Assembly: GCA_015231955.1 (NCBI GenBank)
Contig: JADGAN010000013.1
Location: forward strand, 1 to 64,000
From: Oligoflexia bacterium
Lineage (GTDB): Bacteria; Bdellovibrionota; Bacteriovoracia; Bacteriovoracales; Bacteriovoracaceae
Reading direction: 5' to 3'
Length of the DNA stretch: 64,000 nucleotides
Shown here: positions 42,557-50,831 of the stretch, one piece after another
How the letters are laid out: each line of letters begins with the position of its first letter
Position numbering within the stretch: the stretch's first letter is position 1
Notes under the pieces: generated by a model
Databases searched by the model: none
Told to the model about the DNA's origin: nothing
What the model saw: only the letters and a program-made list of their open reading frames with translations
Made by a program: the position numbers and the translations under genes

Positions 42557-43310
42557 CTAACCTTCTTCCTGTAAGTGCAACAAAGAGTTCATCCAAATTG
42601 GATTTGTTATGATTTTTAAGCAGTTGCTCTAGTGTACCTTGTTCTAAAATTTTTCCTTGATCAATAATCACGATACGATCACAAAGCACTTGCGCCTCTT
42701 CCATATAGTGTGTGGTTAAAATCAGCGCAGAATTATTCTCATTTTTCATTTTAAATAAAAGCTCCCAAATCTCCCTTCTTGCATGAGGATCCAGTCCAGT
42801 GGTTGGTTCATCGAGTAAAATAATTTTAGGCGAGTGTAGTAGAGCAACTGCAAGCGCTAGCTTTTGCCGTTGCCCTCCTGATAGATGCATGGTCCACGCT
42901 TTTCGTTTTTCTAGCAGACCAACTTTCTTCAGCAGATCTAAAATGCGCTCCTCCGTTACACCCTCATAGAAAGAGGCAAAAAGCCAAAGCGTCTCCTCTA
43001 CATTTATGCGCTCAAAAAAATGGGTCTCTTGCAGTGAAAGACCCATCATTTTATAAATGGGTGTTGCATGGGTGTTCCAGCGCATCTCTTCGAACTTTCC
43101 CTGCTCTTCACTTGTAAAAACCACATCACCACTATCAGGAGTTTGAATCCCTTCAATAATTTCCACTAGCGTAGTTTTTCCCGCACCATTAGGCCCAAGA
43201 ATGGCGACAAACTCCCCTGCATAGACTGAAAGATCAACCCCTCTTAGTGCATAAACATCTTTAAAACTCTTACGAATATTAACAGCATTGATTAATTTTC
43301 TTTTTTCCAT
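42516..43310 (-). CDS. ABC transporter ATP-binding protein (ABC-2 exporter)
   Basis: A 264-residue ATPase of the DrrA/NodI/CcmA class. Walker A is GPNGAGKTT (38-46), the Q-loop is GLSLQETHFFERINVEETL, the signature is LSGGQRQK, Walker B is ILLDEPTTGLDPHARREIW and the H-loop is LTTHYMEEAQ. The end of the gene overlaps the permease start by 41 nt, an unusually long overlap, so the two are translationally linked. Together they make a two-gene exporter. Confidence 0.92.
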   Translation of the reverse strand: MEKRKLINAVNIRKSFKDVYALRGVDLSVYAGEFVAILGPNGAGKTTLVEIIEGIQTPDSGDVVFTSEEQGKFEEMRWNTHATPIYKMMGLSLQETHFFERINVEETLWLFASFYEGVTEERILDLLKKVGLLEKRKAWTMHLSGGQRQKLALAVALLHSPKIILLDEPTTGLDPHARREIWELLFKMKNENNSALILTTHYMEEAQVLCDRIVIIDQGKILEQGTLEQLLKNHNKSNLDELFVALTGRRLDDESFSKAHSNSI

Positions 43311-43386
43311 GCTCCGAAGCTTAGACCGAAAGCCTGGCCCTCACAAGCCTTTTTTTTACATTTTATAAAGCTTACGGTATAGGATA

Positions 43387-44127
43387 ATGATGTCGTTGTT
43401 TAAAAGTGTAGAGGGAATCATCCTCTCGAAGGTTCCTTGCCGAGAAAAAGATTTGATCGCAAACCTCCTGCTCCGAAGTGGTCATCGCATTGGTGTGCTC
43501 TTTTATGGAGGGCGTGTAGGCAAGCAAGCAGCACTCCTAGAAGTAGGGAATATGCTAAAGTTACAAGTTCGCCGTAGCAAAAGCCGCGCCGACGATGGCC
43601 TCTACTCGGCCAATGAATGGAGTGTAATTTGGCGCTATCGACATATTCGTAATAACTATCGTGCTTACTACACTCTTTGTTTTTATGTTGAAATCATTAG
43701 CAAATTATCAACTGAAGAAAATTTATTTGCCTTTTCTTCTGCTAATAATGAGAGAGATTCTTCCAACGTTACTTCTGCCGATGCAGGAATTTTCCGTGTC
43801 TTTAGTAATGCCGTTTTCTATCTTGAAGATGCCACCACAAAAAGCGCCACACCCGATTTTGTTCAAGCACTCACCCTCTTTCTTTGCAAGCTCCTCTACG
43901 AAGCAGGCATTGCCCCCTCTAGTCCCAAATCCGAAGCAAGCGGTGAAAACACTTACCGCATTTTAACTAGAGTAAAAGATTTAAAATATAGTGACTACCG
44001 ACTACTCGACTACGAAAATACCACTGGTGCCTTCTATGAACTTTATAACTATCTCTGTCACCACTGTCATTGGCATAAACACTCCATCAAAAGCTTTGCC
44101 CTGATTGATCAAGACATCTTGCAATAA
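43387..44127 (+). CDS. recO: DNA repair protein RecO
   Basis: A 246-residue RecO. The N-terminal OB-fold begins with VEGIILSKVPCREKDLIANLLLRSGHRIGVLFYGGRVGK, the standard opening of RecO, and is followed by a helical domain (YYTLCFYVEIISKL...). The zinc-finger cysteines of many RecO proteins are not evident. RecO loads RecA on SSB-coated single-stranded DNA with RecR. The C-terminal part is diverged. Two adjacent ATGs (43387, 43390) follow AGGA; the second has better spacing. Confidence 0.8.
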   Translation: MMSLFKSVEGIILSKVPCREKDLIANLLLRSGHRIGVLFYGGRVGKQAALLEVGNMLKLQVRRSKSRADDGLYSANEWSVIWRYRHIRNNYRAYYTLCFYVEIISKLSTEENLFAFSSANNERDSSNVTSADAGIFRVFSNAVFYLEDATTKSATPDFVQALTLFLCKLLYEAGIAPSSPKSEASGENTYRILTRVKDLKYSDYRLLDYENTTGAFYELYNYLCHHCHWHKHSIKSFALIDQDILQ

Positions 44128-44159
44128 GATCTTCTACAAAAGAAGTGTACTTATTTTTA

Positions 44160-45938
44160 ATGAAAGCATATACTCCTTGGACTATGAAAAGATTGCTCCG
44201 CTACCTCTATCCCTATGTGCGCCCCTATTGGAAGTTGGCGCTAATTGCGCTCTTTCTCTCGCTTCCCTTTGCGGGAATCAAGGGTGTGCAAGTGTGGCTG
44301 GTTAAACACGTTGTCAACACGCTCACTCCTCATGCCAATTTTATGGAGGCCTTTAAGTTAGCAATGGCCCTGCTCGGTCTCGCAATTTTAAATTATCCTT
44401 GCCGCTTTTTTCATTTCTATCTGATGAGGTATGTGATCGACCTAGCTGCCTGCTTGATGAGAAACGATATCTACAAAAAATTGCAGCGACTACCACTCTC
44501 CTTCTTTGTCAGCAATAAATCGGGTGCACTCATCTCCAATATTTTAAACGATACTCGCCTCTTGGCCGATGGACTTAAAAGTGCGATCGATATTGTTCGC
44601 GAACCACTGACCGCCATGGTGATGTTCGGCATGGCCCTCTATAGCGACTGGCATTTGACCCTGGTGATTCTCATTGTGGCACCACTATTTATCCTCATTT
44701 TTGTCAAGAGTGGGCGCAAAGTTCGCGGCAATCAAGAGGAGGTGCAAGAGCAGCTGGCACACATGACTCATGCAATATCAGAGGGAATTGGTGGGCAAAA
44801 AATTAGCAAGGCCTTTAACCTACAAGATTACATTCGTAATCGCTTTCAAAAAGTACAGGAGCGCTTCTTTCGTTTTCAGATGAAGACGGCAGCAGTGGAG
44901 GAGAATGCTCATCCACTGGTTGAACTGGTGGGTGCACTCGCTTTTGCAGGGGTCATCTTATACGCTCAACATCGCATCAGTATTGGTGCTATTACCCCTG
45001 GAGATTTTTTTAGTTTTGTCACCGCTTTGGCCCTGATGATGGATCCACTCCGAAAATATAGCCAGGCCAACGTTCGTATCAACCAAGCACGCGCCGCTGG
45101 TGAGCGCCTCTTTGAAATTCTCGCCCTCCCCGAAGAGCAGGATGAGGGAACAATTGAACTTAAAGAGTTTAAAGATAAGATTGAGTTTGATCGAGTCACC
45201 TTTCGCTACAAAGAGGGAGAGGCAGAGATTGTACGCAACCTTTCACTTACCATTCGTAAAGGTGAGCGCGTAGGCATTGTCGGTCTTTCAGGTGCTGGCA
45301 AATCCACCATTATCAACTTACTCCTCCGCCTCTATCGTGTACGCACAGCTTGTGGAGAAGGAGAGATTCGCATCGATGGCATCAATATCGAAAAGTACAC
45401 TTTACAAAGTTTACGTCAAGTCTTTGGACTCGTAAGCCAAGACCTCTTTTTATTTCACGATACTGTCCAAGAAAATATTTGTGTTGGGCACACCTATACC
45501 ACTGCTGATATCAGTCGTGCACTTACGATTGCTGGAGCAAAAGATTTTGTTGAGCAACTTCCTCTAGGAATCGCCACCATGATTGGCGATCGCGGCACTC
45601 GCCTCTCTGGGGGACAATGCCAGCGCCTTACCATTGCTCGTGCGGTTCTTCGTAATCCCGCCATTCTTCTCTTTGATGAGGCCACCTCTGCTCTGGATAA
45701 CGCCTCTGAAAAAGAGGTGCAGGCGGCACTCGATCGCTGGTCTAGCGCTGCAGATACCACGGCGGCAAAAACGGTCATTGCTGTGGCCCATCGTTTAACC
45801 ACCATCCAAAACTACGATCAAATTGTGGTGATGAGGGATGGCGAAGTGATTGAGCAAGGCAAACACGATGAGTTGATGGGTGCTAGCGGTGAATACTATA
45901 AATTATATGATCTCAGCATGCGAGGAAGATCAAGTTGA
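44160..45938 (+). CDS. MsbA-like ABC exporter (fused membrane and ATPase domains)
   Basis: A protein of about 592 residues with the type IV ABC exporter layout. Six TM segments lie in the first 310 residues, with YKKLQRLPLSFFVSNKSGALISNILNDT as the coupling region. An ATPase follows with Walker A GLSGAGKST, Q-loop GLVSQDLFLFHDTVQENI, signature LSGGQCQR, Walker B ILLFDEATSALD, and H-loop AVAHRLTT. It resembles lipid A flippase MsbA and related half-transporters working as homodimers. The start is uncertain: ATG at 44160, GTG at 44145 and ATG at 44184 are all possible, none with a clear Shine-Dalgarno. It follows recO by 32 nt. Confidence 0.88.
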   Translation: MKAYTPWTMKRLLRYLYPYVRPYWKLALIALFLSLPFAGIKGVQVWLVKHVVNTLTPHANFMEAFKLAMALLGLAILNYPCRFFHFYLMRYVIDLAACLMRNDIYKKLQRLPLSFFVSNKSGALISNILNDTRLLADGLKSAIDIVREPLTAMVMFGMALYSDWHLTLVILIVAPLFILIFVKSGRKVRGNQEEVQEQLAHMTHAISEGIGGQKISKAFNLQDYIRNRFQKVQERFFRFQMKTAAVEENAHPLVELVGALAFAGVILYAQHRISIGAITPGDFFSFVTALALMMDPLRKYSQANVRINQARAAGERLFEILALPEEQDEGTIELKEFKDKIEFDRVTFRYKEGEAEIVRNLSLTIRKGERVGIVGLSGAGKSTIINLLLRLYRVRTACGEGEIRIDGINIEKYTLQSLRQVFGLVSQDLFLFHDTVQENICVGHTYTTADISRALTIAGAKDFVEQLPLGIATMIGDRGTRLSGGQCQRLTIARAVLRNPAILLFDEATSALDNASEKEVQAALDRWSSAADTTAAKTVIAVAHRLTTIQNYDQIVVMRDGEVIEQGKHDELMGASGEYYKLYDLSMRGRSS

Positions 45939-45988
45939 CAAACAACCTCATACAAGTGAAAAAATAGTATAAACAGGAGATCACTGGT

Positions 45989-47029
45989 ATGAAAATGAAA
46001 GCACTAGTAAAAAAATCACGAGAAAGAGGACTCTGGTTGGAAGAGGTTCCAGTACCAACCATTAGCGATACAGAAGTACTGATAAAAATCAAGAAGACCG
46101 CTATCTGCGGAACCGATATCCACATTTATGAATGGGATGAGTGGGCACAAAAAACCATTCCTGTTCCCATGCACGTTGGCCACGAATTTGTAGGAGAGAT
46201 TTGTGAGATTGGTGGTTCCTCGGACAAACGCCATGGACTCAAAGTTGGTATGCGCGTTTCTGGAGAAGGCCACATTGTATGTGGACACTGTCGTAATTGC
46301 CGAGCAGGCTCTCGTCACCTCTGTATTAACACCAAAGGGATTGGGGTGCATCTGCCGGGTTCCTTTGCCGAATATTTGGCATTACCAGCAGAAAATGTTT
46401 TCCCCATTCCCGATGACATCAGTGATGATGAGGCCTCGATCCTTGATCCCTTTGGCAATGCTGTTCATACCACGCTCTCTTACGACCTGATTGGCGAAGA
46501 TGTGCTGATCACTGGTGCTGGCCCCATTGGTATTTTGGCCGGTGCGGTCGCCAAACATGTGGGGGCCCGTAAAGTAGTTATCACTGATATGAATGAGTAT
46601 CGCCTTGAGCTTGCTCGCAAGATGGGTATCGAGCATGTGATCAACATCAAAAATAAAAACCTCAAAGAGGTGATGAAAGATCTGCATATGAGTGAAGGTT
46701 TTGATGTTGGACTAGAAATGTCGGGTTCCCCTGTGGCCCTAGAAGGAATGCTAGAAGTAATGAGGATGGGCGGAAAGATCGCTCTTCTCGGGATCCTCCC
46801 TAATGGAGCGCAAGTCTCCTGGCAGCACATTATCTGGAAAGGCCTCTTCTTGAAAGGCATTTACGGCCGAGAGATGTATGAGACATGGTACAAAATGGTG
46901 GCCATGCTACAATCGGGACTTAATATTGATCCCATCTTCACTCATCGTTTTCCAATTGAGCGTTTTAAAGAAGGATTTGAAATAATGTCTCAAGGACAAT
47001 CGGGCAAAGTTATTTTAGAATGGAAGTAA
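45989..47029 (+). CDS. tdh: L-threonine 3-dehydrogenase
   Basis: A 346-residue zinc-dependent medium-chain dehydrogenase. The catalytic zinc ligands are in [19 protein letters not shown] (Cys, Asp/Thr) and [11 protein letters not shown] (His, Glu). The structural zinc site is [16 protein letters not shown]. The NAD-binding motif is [22 protein letters not shown]. The sequence follows E. coli Tdh closely, including TDIHIY and [12 protein letters not shown]. It oxidises threonine to 2-amino-3-ketobutyrate. The kbl gene 19 nt downstream completes the pathway. The Shine-Dalgarno CAGGAGA precedes the ATG. Confidence 0.96.
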   Translation: MKMKALVKKSRERGLWLEEVPVPTISDTEVLIKIKKTAICGTDIHIYEWDEWAQKTIPVPMHVGHEFVGEICEIGGSSDKRHGLKVGMRVSGEGHIVCGHCRNCRAGSRHLCINTKGIGVHLPGSFAEYLALPAENVFPIPDDISDDEASILDPFGNAVHTTLSYDLIGEDVLITGAGPIGILAGAVAKHVGARKVVITDMNEYRLELARKMGIEHVINIKNKNLKEVMKDLHMSEGFDVGLEMSGSPVALEGMLEVMRMGGKIALLGILPNGAQVSWQHIIWKGLFLKGIYGREMYETWYKMVAMLQSGLNIDPIFTHRFPIERFKEGFEIMSQGQSGKVILEWK

Positions 47030-47048
47030 TGGAGGAGGTAAAACAAAC

Positions 47049-48275
47049 ATGAGTTACAAGAAAGTAAAAGAAATCTATTCGCAAACAATCAAAGAGATTA
47101 AAGAAGCAGGTCTTTATAAAGACGAACGCATCATCTGTTCTCCTCAAGGAGGCAGAGTAAAAGTACGCTTTCCTGCAGAGGCACCGATACGAGAGATCAT
47201 CAACTTGTGCTCTAACAATTACCTTGGACTTTCCAGTCACCAAGAGGTGATCAAGGCCGCTCACGAAGGACTTGATGCCCGTGGGATGGGACTCTCTTCA
47301 GTGCGCTTTATTTGTGGTACTCAAGATATCCATAGAGAGCTTGAGCACAAGATCAGCTCCTTTCTTAATATGGAAGATGCCATTCTCTTTGGCTCTTGCT
47401 TTGATGCTAATGGTGCTCTCTTTGAAGGCATTTTAAATGCGGAAGATGCTATCTTTTCTGATCGCTTGGTTCACGCTTCCATTATCGATGGTGTCCGCCT
47501 TTGCAAGGCCCATCGCTTCGTTTTTGAACACTCCGACTTAAAAGATCTCGAGAGTAAACTGATCAGCAGTCAAAAAGAACATAAGTTTAGAATTAAGCTC
47601 ATTATCACCGATGGCGTTTTCTCCATGGATGGTGATATGGCCCGCTTAGATGAGTTAGCAGCTATTGCTGAAAAATACGATTGCCTACTCGCTGTTGATG
47701 ACTCTCATGCTACTGGCTTTATTGGCCGCAATGGTAGGGGTGTGCACGAACATTATGGAGTGATGGATAAGGTTGATATTATTACCACAACCTTTGGCAA
47801 GGCCTTGGGTGGCGCCTCTGGTGGATGTATCGCTGCTAAAAAAGAGATCATTGAACTCTTAAAACAGCGAGCACGTCCCTACTTATTTAGTAATACACTC
47901 ATGCCTGCCGTAGTGAATGCCACCATCCGTGTCATTGATCTTTTAAGCAGCAGTACAGAACGCAAAGACAAACTAGAGGAGCTCACGACCTACTGGAGAT
48001 CCTCTCTGCAAAAAGCAGGTTTTGAATTAAAACCAGGGAACACCCCGATTATCCCTATCATGCTTTACGATGCAAAGCTAGCACAGGCCTTTAGCCAAGA
48101 ACTTTTTAATGAAGGGATCTATGCTGTGGGATTTTTCTATCCAGTCGTCCCACAAGGGCAAGCACGTATTCGCACACAAATCTCAGCAGCGCTTGACCGT
48201 CGTGATCTAGAATTTGCAGTCGAGGTATTTACAAAGATTGGGAAAAAACTTGGTGTACTGAAAAATGGCCAATAA
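47049..48275 (+). CDS. kbl: 2-amino-3-ketobutyrate coenzyme A ligase (glycine C-acetyltransferase)
   Basis: A 408-residue alpha-oxoamine synthase that cleaves 2-amino-3-ketobutyrate with CoA to glycine and acetyl-CoA. Motifs are NLCSNNYLGLSSHQEV, GLSSVRFICGTQDIHRELE (typical of Kbl, where BioF and Spt have different phrases), SDRLVHASIIDG, VDDSHATGFIG, and the lysine in TTFGKALGGASGG. Paired with tdh in one operon behind a GGAGGAGG ribosome-binding site. It differs clearly from the homologous enzyme at 4671, supporting a separate role for that one. Confidence 0.95.
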   Translation: MSYKKVKEIYSQTIKEIKEAGLYKDERIICSPQGGRVKVRFPAEAPIREIINLCSNNYLGLSSHQEVIKAAHEGLDARGMGLSSVRFICGTQDIHRELEHKISSFLNMEDAILFGSCFDANGALFEGILNAEDAIFSDRLVHASIIDGVRLCKAHRFVFEHSDLKDLESKLISSQKEHKFRIKLIITDGVFSMDGDMARLDELAAIAEKYDCLLAVDDSHATGFIGRNGRGVHEHYGVMDKVDIITTTFGKALGGASGGCIAAKKEIIELLKQRARPYLFSNTLMPAVVNATIRVIDLLSSSTERKDKLEELTTYWRSSLQKAGFELKPGNTPIIPIMLYDAKLAQAFSQELFNEGIYAVGFFYPVVPQGQARIRTQISAALDRRDLEFAVEVFTKIGKKLGVLKNGQ

Positions 48276-48292
48276 AGACCTCTTCGGGCCTG

Positions 48293-49006
48293 TTAAATTG
48301 AAAACGCAACTAACTCTCGTTCAATCTTCTGCTTTCCTCTTACCTCAACGCTTTTAACAACAAATTTTAGTGGGTTATTTTTAGTAATCCATTGATGAGT
48401 GATACTCTCTACATTTTCTCCAGAAATATTCATCACGATTTTTGTTTTAATATACTGACAAAGAAAGCTACCGGCCTTTACCTTAATCTCTTCATCTCGC
48501 ATCTCCAAGATAGTGGCATCGATGGCCACAATATTGCTAATCGGAGCAAGTGCTCCTGCTCCCCGTGCGAAGCTCTTTTTACAACTATTAATAAAATGCT
48601 CTTTGTTTATTTTATAAGCTCTATCATTGCGACTCATGGAAATTGCTTCCTCATTAGAATCAACCACGGTTTCCGACTCTGTAAACTTACTTACCTCTGG
48701 TGGAACTGATCCTACAATCGTTCCACCAGGAATAGTACTCGTATGCTCAAGCGTTCGCGTAATCTCATACTTTTTTGTAAGACCTTTGGGATTTAAAGTT
48801 ACCTCATTTTTCCAAAGCTTGTTGCATTCGGCCTCTGCATCCACCTCTGTAGGCCTTACTGCGGAAATATTGGAGTCTGAATCTCCCGCTGCCGGTGCAG
48901 GAGTATTTCCATCATTATCCCCACAACTTGTCAGCGTAGAGAGAAAAACAATGATTAGTGCGATAGCACCAAAGAATGAAAGAATTGTATTTTTATTGAT
49001 GTTCAT
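48293..49006 (-). CDS. Putative lipoprotein of unknown function
   Basis: A 237-residue protein whose signal peptide ends in STLTSCGDNDGN: lipobox LTSC with Cys at about residue 28, so it should be lipidated. The next 25 residues are Asn, Asp, Ala and Pro rich. The C-terminal part (CNKLWKNEVTLNPKG..., SFLCQYIKTKIVMNISGENVESITHQWI) has alternating strands like those of secreted DUF3108-type or lipocalin-like domains, a weak impression. The ATG at 49006 behind AAGGGGA is chosen over the one at 49033. It converges on kbl with a 17-nt gap. Function unknown. Confidence 0.65.
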   Translation of the reverse strand: MNINKNTILSFFGAIALIIVFLSTLTSCGDNDGNTPAPAAGDSDSNISAVRPTEVDAEAECNKLWKNEVTLNPKGLTKKYEITRTLEHTSTIPGGTIVGSVPPEVSKFTESETVVDSNEEAISMSRNDRAYKINKEHFINSCKKSFARGAGALAPISNIVAIDATILEMRDEEIKVKAGSFLCQYIKTKIVMNISGENVESITHQWITKNNPLKFVVKSVEVRGKQKIERELVAFSI

Positions 49007-49067
49007 AAAAAATCCCCTTTTCTCGCTTATCATTTACGAATACGCGCTTAAAAGGTGATCTTTTACA

Positions 49068-50774
49068 TTATTTAAAGGAGCTTGTATAGGAGGCGAGCGA
49101 AATCATTGGCAGCAACATATATTGAATCGCTTTTCGTAACATGGGATGTTTTCTTAGAAAGCGGCCAACCTTGCTAGCAGGACCTGGTGAGTGACGATAG
49201 TAACTTTTTACTACAGAGCGACCTACATCACTGGTAGACAAATATTTGTTACGAAAATGACGCAAAATCCGCACCTCACGCGCCCAAGGTGTTCCATAGA
49301 TAGCAGTTGCAAAAAAGCAGCCTTCAACCACGGTAGAACTCTCTTTAATCGTCAGTGAAGCAAGGGGTGTTGAGGAGGATGTGGTTCTAGTGGTGGTTGT
49401 GTTTGTACCACGATTATTGGTTGTCGTCGTTGTCGTTGTGTCCACCACTGTGCTGGTATAGCTGGCCCCCTGCGCGGCCATATTATTTAAGGTTAACCTA
49501 TTATCAGCAGAGGTGGTGGCATTATCACTAGATACCCCTAACACATGCCCATTATACGATTTTTCCGGATTGGAAAAGTAGTAAAGCCTTGTCCCAAGAT
49601 AGCTCATCACTGTTCCATAAGTTCCCGTGTAATAACCATAGGAGTAACTATAGGCCCCCGATCCACTGGCATTCGCACGATCGTGATGAGCACCCCAATT
49701 GTGTCCCAACTCATGGGTAAACGTCAGCATAAAAGAGGAGTAGTTGAGAATTGCAATGGTTGAAAAAGCATAAGGAGCATTATAAGCAACACTCCCTGGT
49801 GTTAAAAGCCACCCTAATCCTGCATAGGGACCGCCAATATAGTCGGTCCAAAAACTCACAAAGTCAGCACCAACTTGAGTTCTAATCGTATGAATTTCAT
49901 CTAAATAACCATCGCTAGTACCTGTAATCCTATTAAGATCGGTACTCAAATTTCCAGTCTCCTCGTAGGCCACCTGTTGCGCTTGCACAATCCTTATCGA
50001 ATAATTTACACTAGCATTACTTAAGGCCAAGTTCGCCCCATCTTCAGCACTTTGAATGATCAGATCAATTCCACCCATAGCAGAAGCGCCTGTATTCACC
50101 GCTGTGGTGTAAACCACCAAAACATCAATCAGTGAACCATCATCGTCTGCCTTGGCATAAATGAGATCTTGATTTTGATTTTGATTTTGATGAGTGCCCT
50201 CCTCTGGCACCCTTTTCACTTTTTGCAAATTTTGGTAGTGGGGCGGATAAAGAGCATCATCCTTTTGGATTGTTAAATCACCAGCGACTTCTGCAAGCGA
50301 GTAGTTGATGGGAAAATCACGATTTTGCCCAGAATTTCCTAGAATTGTACGAATGATAAAATTCCGATTGTCATACTTAACATAAGAGTAGGCACGACCA
50401 TCAATCACCGTAATAATAATATTCTCTACCGATCTGCCATCGAAAAATCCATACCAAGTAAAATTGGTCGGACTACGCCATACCACCTTCATCGTCCATA
50501 CCAACACCCGCAAATCACCCGTAAGATTAAGCATGAAACTTTCTTGATTGGGGTCGGTGAGCAATTCAAAATTAATATCGATGGTACGCTCTCCCAATAA
50601 CCGCATGCCTGTACTAGCAGGTGGGGCCGGCAGGGGAAAAGGTACATCACTTACGCTACTATTTACTGGTCTACTATTGTCTATGAATAGATTTTCAATG
50701 GCATCGTCTGCCTTAACCGTAGTAAGTACAAATAAAAATAAAAAAATTGTTACTATTGTAGTAATTGCTTTCAT
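49068..50774 (-). CDS. Secreted reprolysin-like zinc metalloprotease with CFI-box C-terminus
   Basis: A 568-residue exported protein. The signal peptide covers residues 1-22. A propeptide of about 190 residues leads to a metzincin domain starting SLIDVLVVYTTA, with the zinc site HELGHNWGAHHD (about residues 353-364) and Met-turn region TVMSYLG, as in M12-like proteases. FSNP follows, as usual in this family. A Thr/Asn/Ser-rich linker leads to the C-terminal sorting-type domain starting CFFATAIYGTPWAREV and ending in a Leu-rich, weakly hydrophobic segment. The CFI-box domain is known from many secreted proteins but its processing is poorly understood. A simple NQNQNQ repeat occurs near residue 195. 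Substrates are unknown. Confidence 0.87.
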   Translation of the reverse strand: MKAITTIVTIFLFLFVLTTVKADDAIENLFIDNSRPVNSSVSDVPFPLPAPPASTGMRLLGERTIDINFELLTDPNQESFMLNLTGDLRVLVWTMKVVWRSPTNFTWYGFFDGRSVENIIITVIDGRAYSYVKYDNRNFIIRTILGNSGQNRDFPINYSLAEVAGDLTIQKDDALYPPHYQNLQKVKRVPEEGTHQNQNQNQDLIYAKADDDGSLIDVLVVYTTAVNTGASAMGGIDLIIQSAEDGANLALSNASVNYSIRIVQAQQVAYEETGNLSTDLNRITGTSDGYLDEIHTIRTQVGADFVSFWTDYIGGPYAGLGWLLTPGSVAYNAPYAFSTIAILNYSSFMLTFTHELGHNWGAHHDRANASGSGAYSYSYGYYTGTYGTVMSYLGTRLYYFSNPEKSYNGHVLGVSSDNATTSADNRLTLNNMAAQGASYTSTVVDTTTTTTTNNRGTNTTTTRTTSSSTPLASLTIKESSTVVEGCFFATAIYGTPWAREVRILRHFRNKYLSTSDVGRSVVKSYYRHSPGPASKVGRFLRKHPMLRKAIQYMLLPMISLASYTSSFK

Positions 50775-50831
50775 TCCATTCCCTCCCTAGAAAAAATGAA
50801 AGCATAGAAAATTTTTCTTTTCTAGAAATTT

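Noticed and set aside
45935-45970. TTGACA upstream of tdh as a promoter
   Set aside because: The only -10-like TAGTAT lies 24 nt away, too far; spacing rules out a standard sigma-70 promoter.
50787-50825. CTAGAAAA/TTTTCTAG repeat between the metalloprotease and ABC-F genes
   Set aside because: It is an A/T-rich 8-bp match in a short, A/T-rich gap; no clear terminator or operator character.
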